Of a stretch of 5,292 nt of DNA, positions 1 through 4,976 are shown piece by piece (the stretch's first letter is position 1; the number at the start of each line of letters is the position of its first letter). The notes under the pieces were generated by a model. It saw only the letters and a program-made list of their open reading frames with translations, was not told the DNA's origin and searched no databases. A program made the translations under genes and the position numbers. The stretch comes from JACJYE01 sp964432875 (GTDB lineage: Bacteria; Bacteroidota; Bacteroidia; Chitinophagales; Saprospiraceae), in assembly GCA_964432875.1 (NCBI GenBank), contig CAYSPJ010000237.1, positions 1-5,292 on the forward strand. The letters are read 5' to 3'.

Positions 1-1081
1 CAGCACGGTGGGACAGCGCCAGGTCGAACCATTCCTCTAAGCGGGCGCCCCATACTTCCAGGCTGTATTCTGCCTCTGACTGCTGGCGGCAAGCCCGGCG
101 GTCTATCAGATGTAGTTGAGACACGGCAGCGATCAAGCCCTCCACGTCCCCGATATCCACGAGGAATCCGGTCTTGCCCTCGCGGACGATCTCCGTAAGC
201 CCGCCAGAGCGATAGGCGATTACCGGCACCCCGCAGGCAAAAGCCTCTATGGCCGCATTGCCGAACGCTTCTATCAATCTGGGGGTCATCAGCAGCGCGC
301 TGGCCTGCCCCAATCTCTCCTGTAACTGCTCGGTAGTCAAGAACCCCCCATAGTGGAGCTGAGCAGTTGGAAAACTGGCTTGCACCTGCTGCCAGTAGCG
401 CTCATCCTGAATCAACCCAAACACGTGCAGAGGCATGCCGGTGCGCTGGGCCACTTCTACTGCGTCTTCCAAGCCTTTTTCGGGAGAAATGCGCCCCACC
501 CAGGCTAGCCTTGGCGTATCCGGTTGCTCGACAAATTGGTATTGGCTCACATCAATACCCTTGCCCATGATCATGAGGCGGTCGCCTGCACGGAAGGTAT
601 CCGCGCAGGCCCGAGTGTTAACCGCTATGGCGTAGGGGTGCAAATCCGCGGTCTTGCTGACCATGGTATCCATTCCCTCTGAGAGCGCTGACATACTGAT
701 CCAATGCAACACTGGGCACTGGAAGAAGGAGGTGAGGTAAAGCGGCAGCCAGTCGTAGGCGAAACTAAAAATCAGATCGAACCGCTGCTGCGACGCTCTT
801 GCATAGCGCCACATATTTGCCAGGACAGAGTCGTGCGGGAGCACAGATATCTCGGTGCCCATTTGGGTCTGCGCCGAGATTTGGGCATGACCAGCGATTT
901 GAATGAGCTTGGCGACTTGCGTGGCTGAACCCTCGGGTGCCACTATCTCTACGCTGTGCCCTCTGGCTATCAAGGCTTTAGCCGCATTCTGCAAGGTCAG
1001 CTCTACACCGCCGCCGATGCCAGAACCCAGAGCCCCCACGGGCGTGGACAAAAAAAGCAGGCGGTAACTTTTGTGGTTCAT
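1..1081 (-). CDS. GT4-family glycosyltransferase, 3' end outside window
   Basis: The minus-strand frame opens with ATG at 1081 and stays open for 360 codons to the window edge. GT4 enzymes are typically 360-400 residues, so only a short C-terminal piece should be missing. They are GT-B enzymes that move a sugar from a nucleotide-sugar donor to an acceptor, usually at the inner face of the membrane in polysaccharide or glycolipid synthesis. The N-terminal domain has a Gly-rich loop (GSGIGGGVELTL, residues 19-30) followed by ARGHSVEIVAPEG. The donor domain begins near RLAWVGRISPEKGLE (191-205), with R197 and K202 as likely phosphate contacts. E271 and E279 form the EX7E signature (EAFGNAAIE), followed by ACGVPVIAYRSGGLTEIV. 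No signal peptide or membrane helix is evident. Acceptor and donor cannot be told from sequence. From memory the N-terminus resembles a cyanobacterial GT4 group, so transfer is possible but untested. No neighbouring glycan gene is visible. Confidence 0.93.
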   Translation of the reverse strand, partial: MNHKSYRLLFLSTPVGALGSGIGGGVELTLQNAAKALIARGHSVEIVAPEGSATQVAKLIQIAGHAQISAQTQMGTEISVLPHDSVLANMWRYARASQQRFDLIFSFAYDWLPLYLTSFFQCPVLHWISMSALSEGMDTMVSKTADLHPYAIAVNTRACADTFRAGDRLMIMGKGIDVSQYQFVEQPDTPRLAWVGRISPEKGLEDAVEVAQRTGMPLHVFGLIQDERYWQQVQASFPTAQLHYGGFLTTEQLQERLGQASALLMTPRLIEAFGNAAIEAFACGVPVIAYRSGGLTEIVREGKTGFLVDIGDVEGLIAAVSQLHLIDRRACRQQSEAEYSLEVWGARLEEWFDLALSHRA

Positions 1082-1092
1082 ACGGGGAAGTA

Positions 1093-1129
1093 CTTGTAAC
1101 AAGGGCACGCAGCACAGCCGTACTACGGC
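1093..1129. repeat. Two short dyads in the glycosyltransferase leader
   Basis: Two perfect short palindromes lie between the presumed transcription start and the glycosyltransferase ATG. One is CTTGT-A-ACAAG at 1093-1103 and the other is GCCGTA-C-TACGGC at 1117-1129. The one-base centres are too tight for RNA hairpins without opening, so protein-binding dyads are the likelier reading if they mean anything. They could be chance. Confidence 0.25.
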
Positions 1130-1141
1130 GGATTAAAAGGT

Positions 1142-1175
1142 CAAATTTACGGCTTTATCCGCTACACCCGTACAA
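1142..1175 (-). promoter_or_regulatory. Probable Bacteroidota-type promoter of the glycosyltransferase
   Basis: On the minus strand, TAAATTTG (1149 to 1142) matches the Bacteroidota -7 consensus TAnnTTTG exactly. A TTG (1175 to 1173) lies 23 bases upstream, longer than the usual 19-21, so the -33 part is weak. Transcription would start near 1135, leaving a leader of about 55 bases before the ATG at 1081. Confidence 0.5.
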
Positions 1176-1211
1176 GGGACGTGAATAATCACATCTTCAT
1201 GTAGCATCCTA

Positions 1212-1253
1212 TCACCGCACCACCACCACCCGCAGCGTCACTACCGGTAGCTT
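1212..1253 (-). pseudogene. Possible end of a type IX secretion C-terminal domain
   Basis: Read on the minus strand, the frame ends KLPVVTLRVVVVR and then TGA at 1214-1212. A basic, valine-rich final strand of this kind is how many type IX secretion sorting domains end in Saprospiria. Only about 13 residues can be claimed, because beyond 1254 the plus strand carries a clearer sulfatase fragment. The same bases also code in other frames, so this is a weak call. If correct, it is the tail of a gene that has lost its body. It lies 130 bases upstream of the glycosyltransferase and in the same orientation. Confidence 0.3.
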
Positions 1254-1463
1254 GTCGTCCGCAAATGCCCCTGGAAGGACGTCCGACAGGGCTTGCAGCA
1301 AGGCCCGGCCTCCACCCATTTGTACAATCTGGACACCGCCCCCCGGGAACAAACCGACCTGGCCGCGCAATACCCCGACATCGTCGCCGAGCTGGAACGC
1401 ATCATGGAACTGGAACATACGCCTCCGGCGGTGCCGAAATTCCAGATCAAAGCGCTGGAGTGA
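1251..1463 (+). pseudogene. C-terminal fragment of an arylsulfatase-type sulfatase
   Basis: The plus-strand frame from 1251, just after an in-frame TAG at 1248-1250, to the TGA at 1461-1463 gives 70 residues with no usable start. It carries the end of S1-type sulfatases: a W-K-D-V-R-Q-G segment (about residues 8-14), then LYNLDTAPREQTDLAAQYPD (24-43), then an ELERIMELEHTP helix. This matches the family pattern 'WKavR.G ... LYdLenDpgEq.dlA...P.i'. The catalytic N-terminal three quarters, including the formylglycine Cys/Ser-x-Pro-x-Arg site, is absent, so the fragment cannot be active. Sulfatases of this type remove sulfate esters from polysaccharides in marine Bacteroidota. The fragment is probably the residue of a deletion or rearrangement whose left edge is near 1251. 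Confidence 0.75.
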
Positions 1464-1470
1464 GGGGGGA

Positions 1471-1525
1471 GTTGCGATCCCGCTTCACTACGTTCAGACG
1501 GGATGTCGCTTCGCTCCAGTTGCGA
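1471..1525. repeat. Short direct repeat and small inverted repeat after the sulfatase fragment
   Basis: GTTGCGA occurs at 1471-1477 and again at 1519-1525, where it also forms the first unit of the heptamer array. Between the copies, ATCCCG (1477-1482) and CGGGAT (1499-1504) form a six-base inverted repeat with a 16-base spacer. Neither is strong alone. Together with the array and stem-loop that follow, they suggest that 1471-1592 is one composite intergenic repeat. Confidence 0.35.
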
Positions 1526-1560
1526 GCTTCTAGCTACGAGCCACAAGCCGCAAGCCCCGT
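1519..1560 (+). repeat. Degenerate tandem heptamer repeat, six units
   Basis: Six units lie in exact seven-base phase: GTTGCGA, GCTTCTA, GCTACGA, GCCACAA, GCCGCAA and GCCCCGT. Most fit GCynCnA. The array starts 55 bases after the sulfatase stop and runs straight into the stem-loop at 1551-1592. A related array on the opposite strand lies at 2108-2135. Such seven-base arrays resemble the short tandemly repeated repetitive sequences known from cyanobacteria. The likeness is in form only and function is unknown. Confidence 0.65.
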
Positions 1561-1592
1561 GGAATAAATGCTACACAATTCCACAGGGCTTG
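1551..1592. repeat. Strong stem-loop, 15-base arms with one mismatch
   Basis: CAAGCCCCGTGGAAT (1551-1565) pairs with ATTCCACAGGGCTTG (1578-1592) except for one C/A mismatch, leaving a 12-base loop. The left arm is made from the last two heptamer units, so array and hairpin are physically joined. No T-run follows on either strand, so a rho-independent terminator is not well supported. A REP-like or mobile-element-derived hairpin is the likelier reading. Confidence 0.65.
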
Positions 1593-1650
1593 AAGCACAA
1601 TCTCAAATTTCACCTCTCATGTCCGCGGGCAGTAATTTATTTCAGATTCT

Positions 1651-1682
1651 CTTGCGCAGATGGAAAATTCTGTATTACTTTG
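1651..1682 (+). promoter_or_regulatory. Probable promoter of the small membrane protein
   Basis: CTTG (1651-1654) and TTACTTTG (1675-1682) are 20 bases apart. This fits the Bacteroidota TTTG-N20-TAnnTTTG arrangement with one mismatch in each box. Transcription would start near 1689, about 27 bases before the ATG at 1716. Confidence 0.55.
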
Positions 1683-1715
1683 CACCACAAAGTTCTTTTC
1701 AATAAAAAAATTACC

Positions 1716-2054
1716 ATGACAAACACAAAAAAGCTGAGCGCATCTTCGCTGAATCTGGCCGCCTTTATCAAGCCGATGCTGTTCGGCGCGGGTATTGCCC
1801 TGGCGCTGATCATCCTTTTCCTGGCGGGCGTAGATGAGCCCGACCCGGCCTGGCCGCGGTTTTGGATGCTCCGGCCGCTCCTCATCGTGCCGATGGCAGG
1901 GGCTGCCGGCGGTGCCTTTTTTGCCTTGCTGCGCCCCTGGCGCGCACGGGGGGGCTGGATCGCGGTATTGGCTTATATATTGAGTTTGCTGGTCTTCATC
2001 ATCGGCTTATGGCTGGGTGCGGTTCTGGGTTTGGATGGGACTTTGTGGAATTGA
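1716..2054 (+). CDS. Small three-helix inner-membrane protein
   Basis: The product has 112 residues. An in-frame ATG exists at 1503, but everything before 1716 is repeat sequence and promoter, so the ATG at 1716 is preferred. It follows an A-rich leader without Shine-Dalgarno sequence, normal for Bacteroidota. Three hydrophobic segments are visible, at about residues 22-38, 52-72 and 81-104. They are linked by an acidic, proline-rich loop (VDEPDPAWP, 39-47) and a basic loop (RPWRARGG, 73-80). The end, GLWLGAVLGLDGTLWN, is highly patterned. From memory this matches a family common in Bacteroidota and often labelled 'potassium transporter KefB'. It is far too short to be KefB and lacks its exchanger and nucleotide-binding parts, so that label should not be copied. 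Function is unknown. It faces the short ORF ending at 2109, with 54 bases between the two stop codons and no clear terminator. Confidence 0.88.
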   Translation: MTNTKKLSASSLNLAAFIKPMLFGAGIALALIILFLAGVDEPDPAWPRFWMLRPLLIVPMAGAAGGAFFALLRPWRARGGWIAVLAYILSLLVFIIGLWLGAVLGLDGTLWN

Positions 2055-2107
2055 GCGCGAATGGAAGGGAGACAGGCTGAAAAACGTCACAGCGCCTTGA
2101 AGCGGCC

Positions 2108-2135
2108 CCTAAACTTGAAACTCGTAGCTCACGAC
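2108..2135 (-). repeat. Second heptamer repeat, four units
   Basis: Read on the minus strand, GTCGTGA, GCTACGA, GTTTCAA and GTTTAGG follow each other in exact seven-base phase. The unit GCTACGA and the nine bases AGCTACGAG are shared with the array at 1519-1560. The repeat supplies the last codons and the stop of the 57-residue ORF, so it sits where that ORF appears to be cut short. Confidence 0.5.
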
Positions 2136-2282
2136 TGGAACGAAATGATGCCCCTCCAATGCGGAGATCGCAATGCCCAGGGTGGGCAGGCGGTTGATGT
2201 TCTCACGGCCTGTCTCCTTCAGGAAATCATCCTTATACTCAGGGAGGATGCAGACAAAAAGACGGGATAACTGCTTGTTCAT
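2109..2282 (-). CDS. 57-residue ORF, probably a truncated gene start
   Basis: ATG at 2282 comes three bases after the regulator's stop (TAA ACC ATG), so the ORF would be cotranscribed and perhaps translationally coupled with it. There is no separate Shine-Dalgarno sequence. The product begins MNKQLSRLFVCILPEYKDDF and continues with FLKETGRENINRLPTLGIAI. This charged amphipathic stretch followed by a hydrophobic run resembles the region just before the first membrane helix of some membrane-bound sensor kinases and diguanylate cyclases. That is a resemblance from memory only. No full helix follows. From about residue 46 the frame enters the heptamer repeat and ends at TAG (2111-2109). The likely reading is that the 5' end of a membrane sensor gene has lost its remainder. 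A genuine small protein encoded beside the regulator cannot be excluded. Confidence 0.5.
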   Translation of the reverse strand: MNKQLSRLFVCILPEYKDDFLKETGRENINRLPTLGIAISALEGHHFVPVVSYEFQV

Positions 2283-2285
2283 GGT

Positions 2286-3458
2286 TTATGGATTAGCAAG
2301 AGCAGCTGCACGGGCAGCATACTCGCCCGGGGAAATGCCTTCGGTTTTTTTGAAGGCGGCATAAAAGGCATTGCGGGAAGAGAACCCGCACGACAAGCCG
2401 ATGGCCTCTATGGTGAGCTCCTTAGCCTTGCCCTGCCGGATGAGCGCTTTGGCGTATTCTATGCGCCAAAGGTTTCGGTACTCGGTGAACGTTTGTTTCC
2501 TCTCCTCCCGGAAATAATAAGCTAGGTGGTGCACCGGCACGTCGAGCAGCACGGCAAGGTGGGCCATGCTGAAGTCAGGCTGCCGGTAGGATTGAACCTC
2601 CGCCATGCTGACATCGGCTTGTCGGCCGATGGATTCTAGGTAGCTGTCTTCGAATGCCGGATGGTGGTGATTTTCCTCATTTGCCGACGCCGCCGGCATC
2701 CGGGGCAGGCCGTACAGAATGGTGGGGAAAAAGAACGGCGAAGCCAACAACCCGACCAGCCCGGCCAACGAGAGTACCTGTAACCCGTTCAGGTTGAAGT
2801 AGAGGATGGTATCTGACAGGATGTATGTTTCGAAGATCAACAGCGTCTGGCTGACCGCCAGGATGAGGGAAAATCCCAGTAAGGCGGTCAGCCATTTTAG
2901 CATGAACCGTTGCTTGGCGAATACGGCCAACTCCCGCTTATGCCATACATAATAAAACAAGTTTCCGGCAGACCAAAGGGCGTAGCCTGCTGTCCATGCG
3001 GTTTGACTCAGCAGCACCACGCGGGTGGACAGCAGCCGGTGGGCAGCTGTCGGCTCGAGCTGGCCAATCATATTGGGGTCCGCCACGATCACGGTCGCAT
3101 ACTCTGTTTTTACGGCCCAGGGCGCCAGAAAATAGGGAATGATGGCAGCCAGAAAGAGCACCGTGGGGGTAAAGTGCCAATAGTCATTGAGCGACAACCG
3201 GGCGTAGTCGGTTAGCAGGGAGCGGACGTAAAAGAACAGCAGGGGGCCGATCAGGTAGGCCAAAAAAGAAAAATGAATATAGACCAAGCTGACCAGCCAT
3301 ACCGACTTGGAGTATAGCAGCGCGTACGCGACAAACCCATACAGGCTGATCAAAAAGAAGTAGACCCCCAGGTAAACGGCAAAAGAAAATTTTCGGGCGT
3401 TGAAGTACACCAACAAAACCGATAAGAATACCCCGGTAATTGACAGAAACAGAAGCAT
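2286..3458 (-). CDS. Seven-helix membrane protein with C-terminal AraC-type DNA-binding domain
   Basis: The product has 390 residues. The first 250 form about seven hydrophobic segments (roughly 2-20, 27-48, 53-78, 96-114, 143-171, 188-210 and 216-247). A short acidic, His-containing linker (EENHHH, 261-266) follows. Residues 285-385 form an AraC/XylS domain. Its first helix-turn-helix is around FSMAHLAVLLDVPVHHLAYYF (296-316). The second is around LTIEAIGLSCGFSSRNAFYA (348-367), followed by the family end FKKTEGISPGEYAA. It should be an inner-membrane transcription factor sensing a signal through its membrane part and binding DNA from the membrane, an architecture widespread in Bacteroidota. 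The signal is unknown. The start at 3458 is preferred because the first helix begins at once; AGGA lies 18 bases upstream and the promoter at 3520-3551 fits. It lies downstream of the lipoprotein gene on the same strand, separated by a terminator. Confidence 0.92.
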   Translation of the reverse strand: MLLFLSITGVFLSVLLVYFNARKFSFAVYLGVYFFLISLYGFVAYALLYSKSVWLVSLVYIHFSFLAYLIGPLLFFYVRSLLTDYARLSLNDYWHFTPTVLFLAAIIPYFLAPWAVKTEYATVIVADPNMIGQLEPTAAHRLLSTRVVLLSQTAWTAGYALWSAGNLFYYVWHKRELAVFAKQRFMLKWLTALLGFSLILAVSQTLLIFETYILSDTILYFNLNGLQVLSLAGLVGLLASPFFFPTILYGLPRMPAASANEENHHHPAFEDSYLESIGRQADVSMAEVQSYRQPDFSMAHLAVLLDVPVHHLAYYFREERKQTFTEYRNLWRIEYAKALIRQGKAKELTIEAIGLSCGFSSRNAFYAAFKKTEGISPGEYAARAAALANP

Positions 3459-3519
3459 AGCCGTAGCAAGTATTTTCCTGTCCGGCCTTCAAGACGGCAT
3501 CGCCCTGAAGACCAGCACC

Positions 3520-3551
3520 CAAATGTAGGTATTTGCTCCTGTTATTTCAAA
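3520..3551 (-). promoter_or_regulatory. Promoter of the membrane AraC-type regulator
   Basis: On the minus strand, TTTG (3551 to 3548), exactly 20 bases, then TACATTTG (3527 to 3520) match the Bacteroidota -33/-7 consensus at every fixed position. Transcription would begin near 3513, giving a leader of about 55 bases. This is the best promoter in the window. Confidence 0.7.
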
Positions 3552-3569
3552 TAAAATAATAGCTCTCTT

Positions 3570-3640
3570 GTACTCATCTACTTCTGCTGTAAAACTCCGT
3601 TCAATCATGATTTTACCGCAGGTCGATAAAAAGTAATGCC
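3570..3640 (-). pseudogene. Decayed copy of an internal segment of the lipoprotein gene
   Basis: This 71-base stretch aligns with 4655-4726 inside the lipoprotein gene at roughly 80 percent identity by eye, in the same orientation. It has a one-base gap near 3628. Translated, it reads STCGKIMIERSFTAEVDEY against STCGKIMIERGFTAEYDEY in the lipoprotein (residues 61-79), differing at two positions. Similarity ends abruptly after the EY codons. The frame is open from an ATG at 3650 to a TGA at 3491-3489, which would give 53 residues. The lipoprotein's signal peptide and its C-terminal domain are absent, so a working product is unlikely. The best reading is the remnant of a tandem duplicate with most of its length deleted. 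Confidence 0.75.
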
Positions 3641-3646
3641 AACTTT

Positions 3647-3670
3647 GCATCGCTTTTGCAAAAGGGATGC
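3647..3670. promoter_or_regulatory. 24-base imperfect palindrome with CTTTTGCAAAAG core
   Basis: The 12-base core at 3653-3664 is a perfect palindrome. It is flanked by GCATC (3647-3651) and GATGC (3666-3670), which also pair, with one unpaired base on each side between core and flank. It lies about 145 bases upstream of the regulator's presumed transcription start. A closely matching site lies upstream of the lipoprotein at 4977-4990. It is a candidate operator, or inherited sequence from the duplicated lipoprotein locus. Confidence 0.45.
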
Positions 3671-3696
3671 AGGAAAACAGGATTGTGCTGAAAACA

Positions 3697-3729
3697 AATC
3701 TCCCGGCGGTTTTACCCAGCCGGGAGATT
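3697..3729 (-). terminator. Rho-independent terminator of the lipoprotein gene
   Basis: AATCTCCCGGC (3697-3707) and GCCGGGAGATT (3719-3729) form a perfect 11-base stem around an 11-base loop. On the minus strand the stem is followed by TTTGTTTTC, a T-rich tail. It lies about 70 bases after the lipoprotein stop and separates that gene from the regulator. The plus strand has no T-run after the hairpin, so it works in the minus direction. Confidence 0.8.
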
Positions 3730-3799
3730 ACTGGTCAAAGACATCGTTTCTGCAGGCTTAAGTTTTCCTGAATCCTGAGCTTGACCGCAGGGCTTTTCG

Positions 3800-4891
3800 T
3801 TAATCTACATCTTTTACACAGCGGATGCTCAACCCGTAGGTAATCATATACTGCCCCCAGGATAAACTCTGCCCATTGGAATACAACTGATAAAAATAAC
3901 CCATCTGATCATTGTATGGGTTAAGATTTGCAGTCCACCAGTAAGCCCAATTTCCCAAACTCATAAATGTACCTCCCGTATCTGTCATCGGGTTGTAAAA
4001 ACCCGCCGGAAGTGCTGAGAATCCGGTGCTGTTCTTTTGGTCTGTGCAGCCAGTATAACCAGGAGCTCCCGGGGCGAAAGAAAATTGCCAGACTCCGGGA
4101 ACCGCCAGGGCCCCGGCAATATTGTAATCGCCTTCACAACCATAGCCATTATTTACAAGGTAGGTATACAATTCGTTCCATTCTGCCTGTGAAGGTAAGT
4201 GCCACCCTTCAGGAGCTACAGTTTTTGCGGCTTCCCAGGTGTACAACCTGCCATATTTGGCAGCATTGGCTTCGTTATTATCGTAGGCCAAACTGCCTTC
4301 AGCGTTGTAAGCCAGGTTCTCGGCCATCCATACCTGGTTGCCGATCTTTACCCACTTATATACCTTTCCATCCCGCTCATCGGTAAAGGTGCCTTCATTT
4401 TGGTTTCCTTCAACCACCGTAATCATGAAGCACTCGACCTTGTTGCCCACGAAAGCCTCGCAATCGGAGCACCCTGAACCTCTTACAGCCTTTAAATTCA
4501 GCTTCGCCCGGTACAAGTAGGTGCCGGGTGTGGCCAGGTTCTCCGTAATGGTTTTACCCAGGCAGGTTTCAAATACATCTTCCCCGACCGCCTCCCACAA
4601 CAGGTTCTCCGTGTCGCAGGTCAGGCCGGTGTACATTTTGTTGATCATTGCACCGTACTCATCATATTCTGCTGTAAAACCCCGTTCGATCATGATCTTT
4701 CCGCAGGTTGACGAAAAGGTGATGTCAAAAGCGTCTCCAGCCGTTACCTCGGTGGGGTAGTCTAAGGTAATAACCGATTCGCTTCTCCAGCCGATTTCTT
4801 GAGGGACCATAATGGCCTCATCCTTCTGGCAGGCCGTTGCCAGGCTGAGCGCCAGCGCTATGAGCGCTGTTTGTTGAATCAGCTTTTTCAT
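3800..4891 (-). CDS. Surface lipoprotein with Fib_succ_major domain
   Basis: The product has 363 residues. The ATG at 4891 is chosen over an in-frame one at 5065 because it starts a typical lipoprotein signal peptide: MKK, a hydrophobic core at 8-20, and Cys21 after LATA. Residues 21-25, CQKDE, match the Cys-x-Lys-(Asp/Glu)2 lipoprotein export signal described in Bacteroidota, so the mature protein should be lipid-anchored on the outer face of the outer membrane. Residues 30-160 form a cysteine-containing, probably beta-rich region I do not recognise. Residues 170-361 match the Fibrobacter succinogenes major paralogous domain: VKIGNQVWMAENL, YGRLYTWEAA, GWHLPSQAEWNEL, STGFSALPAGF, WWTAN and a final LSIRCVKD. 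The domain is common in Bacteroidota surface proteins and its function is not established; ligand or polymer binding is a guess. The gene stands alone, with a promoter at 4922-4953 and a terminator at 3697-3729. Confidence 0.93.
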   Translation of the reverse strand: MKKLIQQTALIALALSLATACQKDEAIMVPQEIGWRSESVITLDYPTEVTAGDAFDITFSSTCGKIMIERGFTAEYDEYGAMINKMYTGLTCDTENLLWEAVGEDVFETCLGKTITENLATPGTYLYRAKLNLKAVRGSGCSDCEAFVGNKVECFMITVVEGNQNEGTFTDERDGKVYKWVKIGNQVWMAENLAYNAEGSLAYDNNEANAAKYGRLYTWEAAKTVAPEGWHLPSQAEWNELYTYLVNNGYGCEGDYNIAGALAVPGVWQFSFAPGAPGYTGCTDQKNSTGFSALPAGFYNPMTDTGGTFMSLGNWAYWWTANLNPYNDQMGYFYQLYSNGQSLSWGQYMITYGLSIRCVKDVD

Positions 4892-4921
4892 GGCAAAGAT
4901 TTTGGTTAAATGAATCTTTCC

Positions 4922-4953
4922 CAAAATTCGCCCGAAATAGTTAAAGAAGCAAA
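4922..4953 (-). promoter_or_regulatory. Probable promoter of the lipoprotein gene
   Basis: On the minus strand, TTTG (4953 to 4950), exactly 20 bases, then GAATTTTG (4929 to 4922) match the Bacteroidota -33/-7 pattern with one mismatch, G for the first T of TAnnTTTG. The predicted start is near 4915, about 25 bases before the ATG. This also argues against the ATG at 5065, which lies upstream of the promoter. Confidence 0.5.
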
Positions 4954-4976
4954 AAATGCGCTCTGGCTCTTGTATC

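Noticed and set aside
116..928. Plus-strand ORFs of about 66-74 codons inside the glycosyltransferase
   Set aside because: They lie opposite a convincing GT4 coding frame with clear motifs and show no recognisable domain.
1519..1560. CRISPR-like array
   Set aside because: The repeats are seven bases, adjoining and degenerate, with no spacers and no cas gene nearby.
1241..1567. Several overlapping ORFs of 68-101 codons on both strands around the sulfatase fragment
   Set aside because: Only the plus frame ending at 1463 has family-like sequence. The others are Arg/Pro-rich or Ser-rich by-products of GC-rich DNA.
1551..1592. Rho-independent terminator or riboswitch reading of the stem-loop
   Set aside because: There is no T-run on either strand, and no conserved riboswitch core was recognised before the small membrane protein.
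1503..1715. N-terminal extension of the small membrane protein to an ATG at 1503
   Set aside because: The extra 71 codons are translated heptamer repeat, stem-loop and promoter. The natural start is the ATG at 1716.
2677..3522. Other-frame ORFs across the regulator gene
   Set aside because: They overlap the 390-residue membrane regulator, which has clear helices and an AraC domain. They show no independent start context or motif.
3967..4760. Plus-strand ORFs opposite the lipoprotein
   Set aside because: They are low-plausibility translations of the strand complementary to a well-supported gene.
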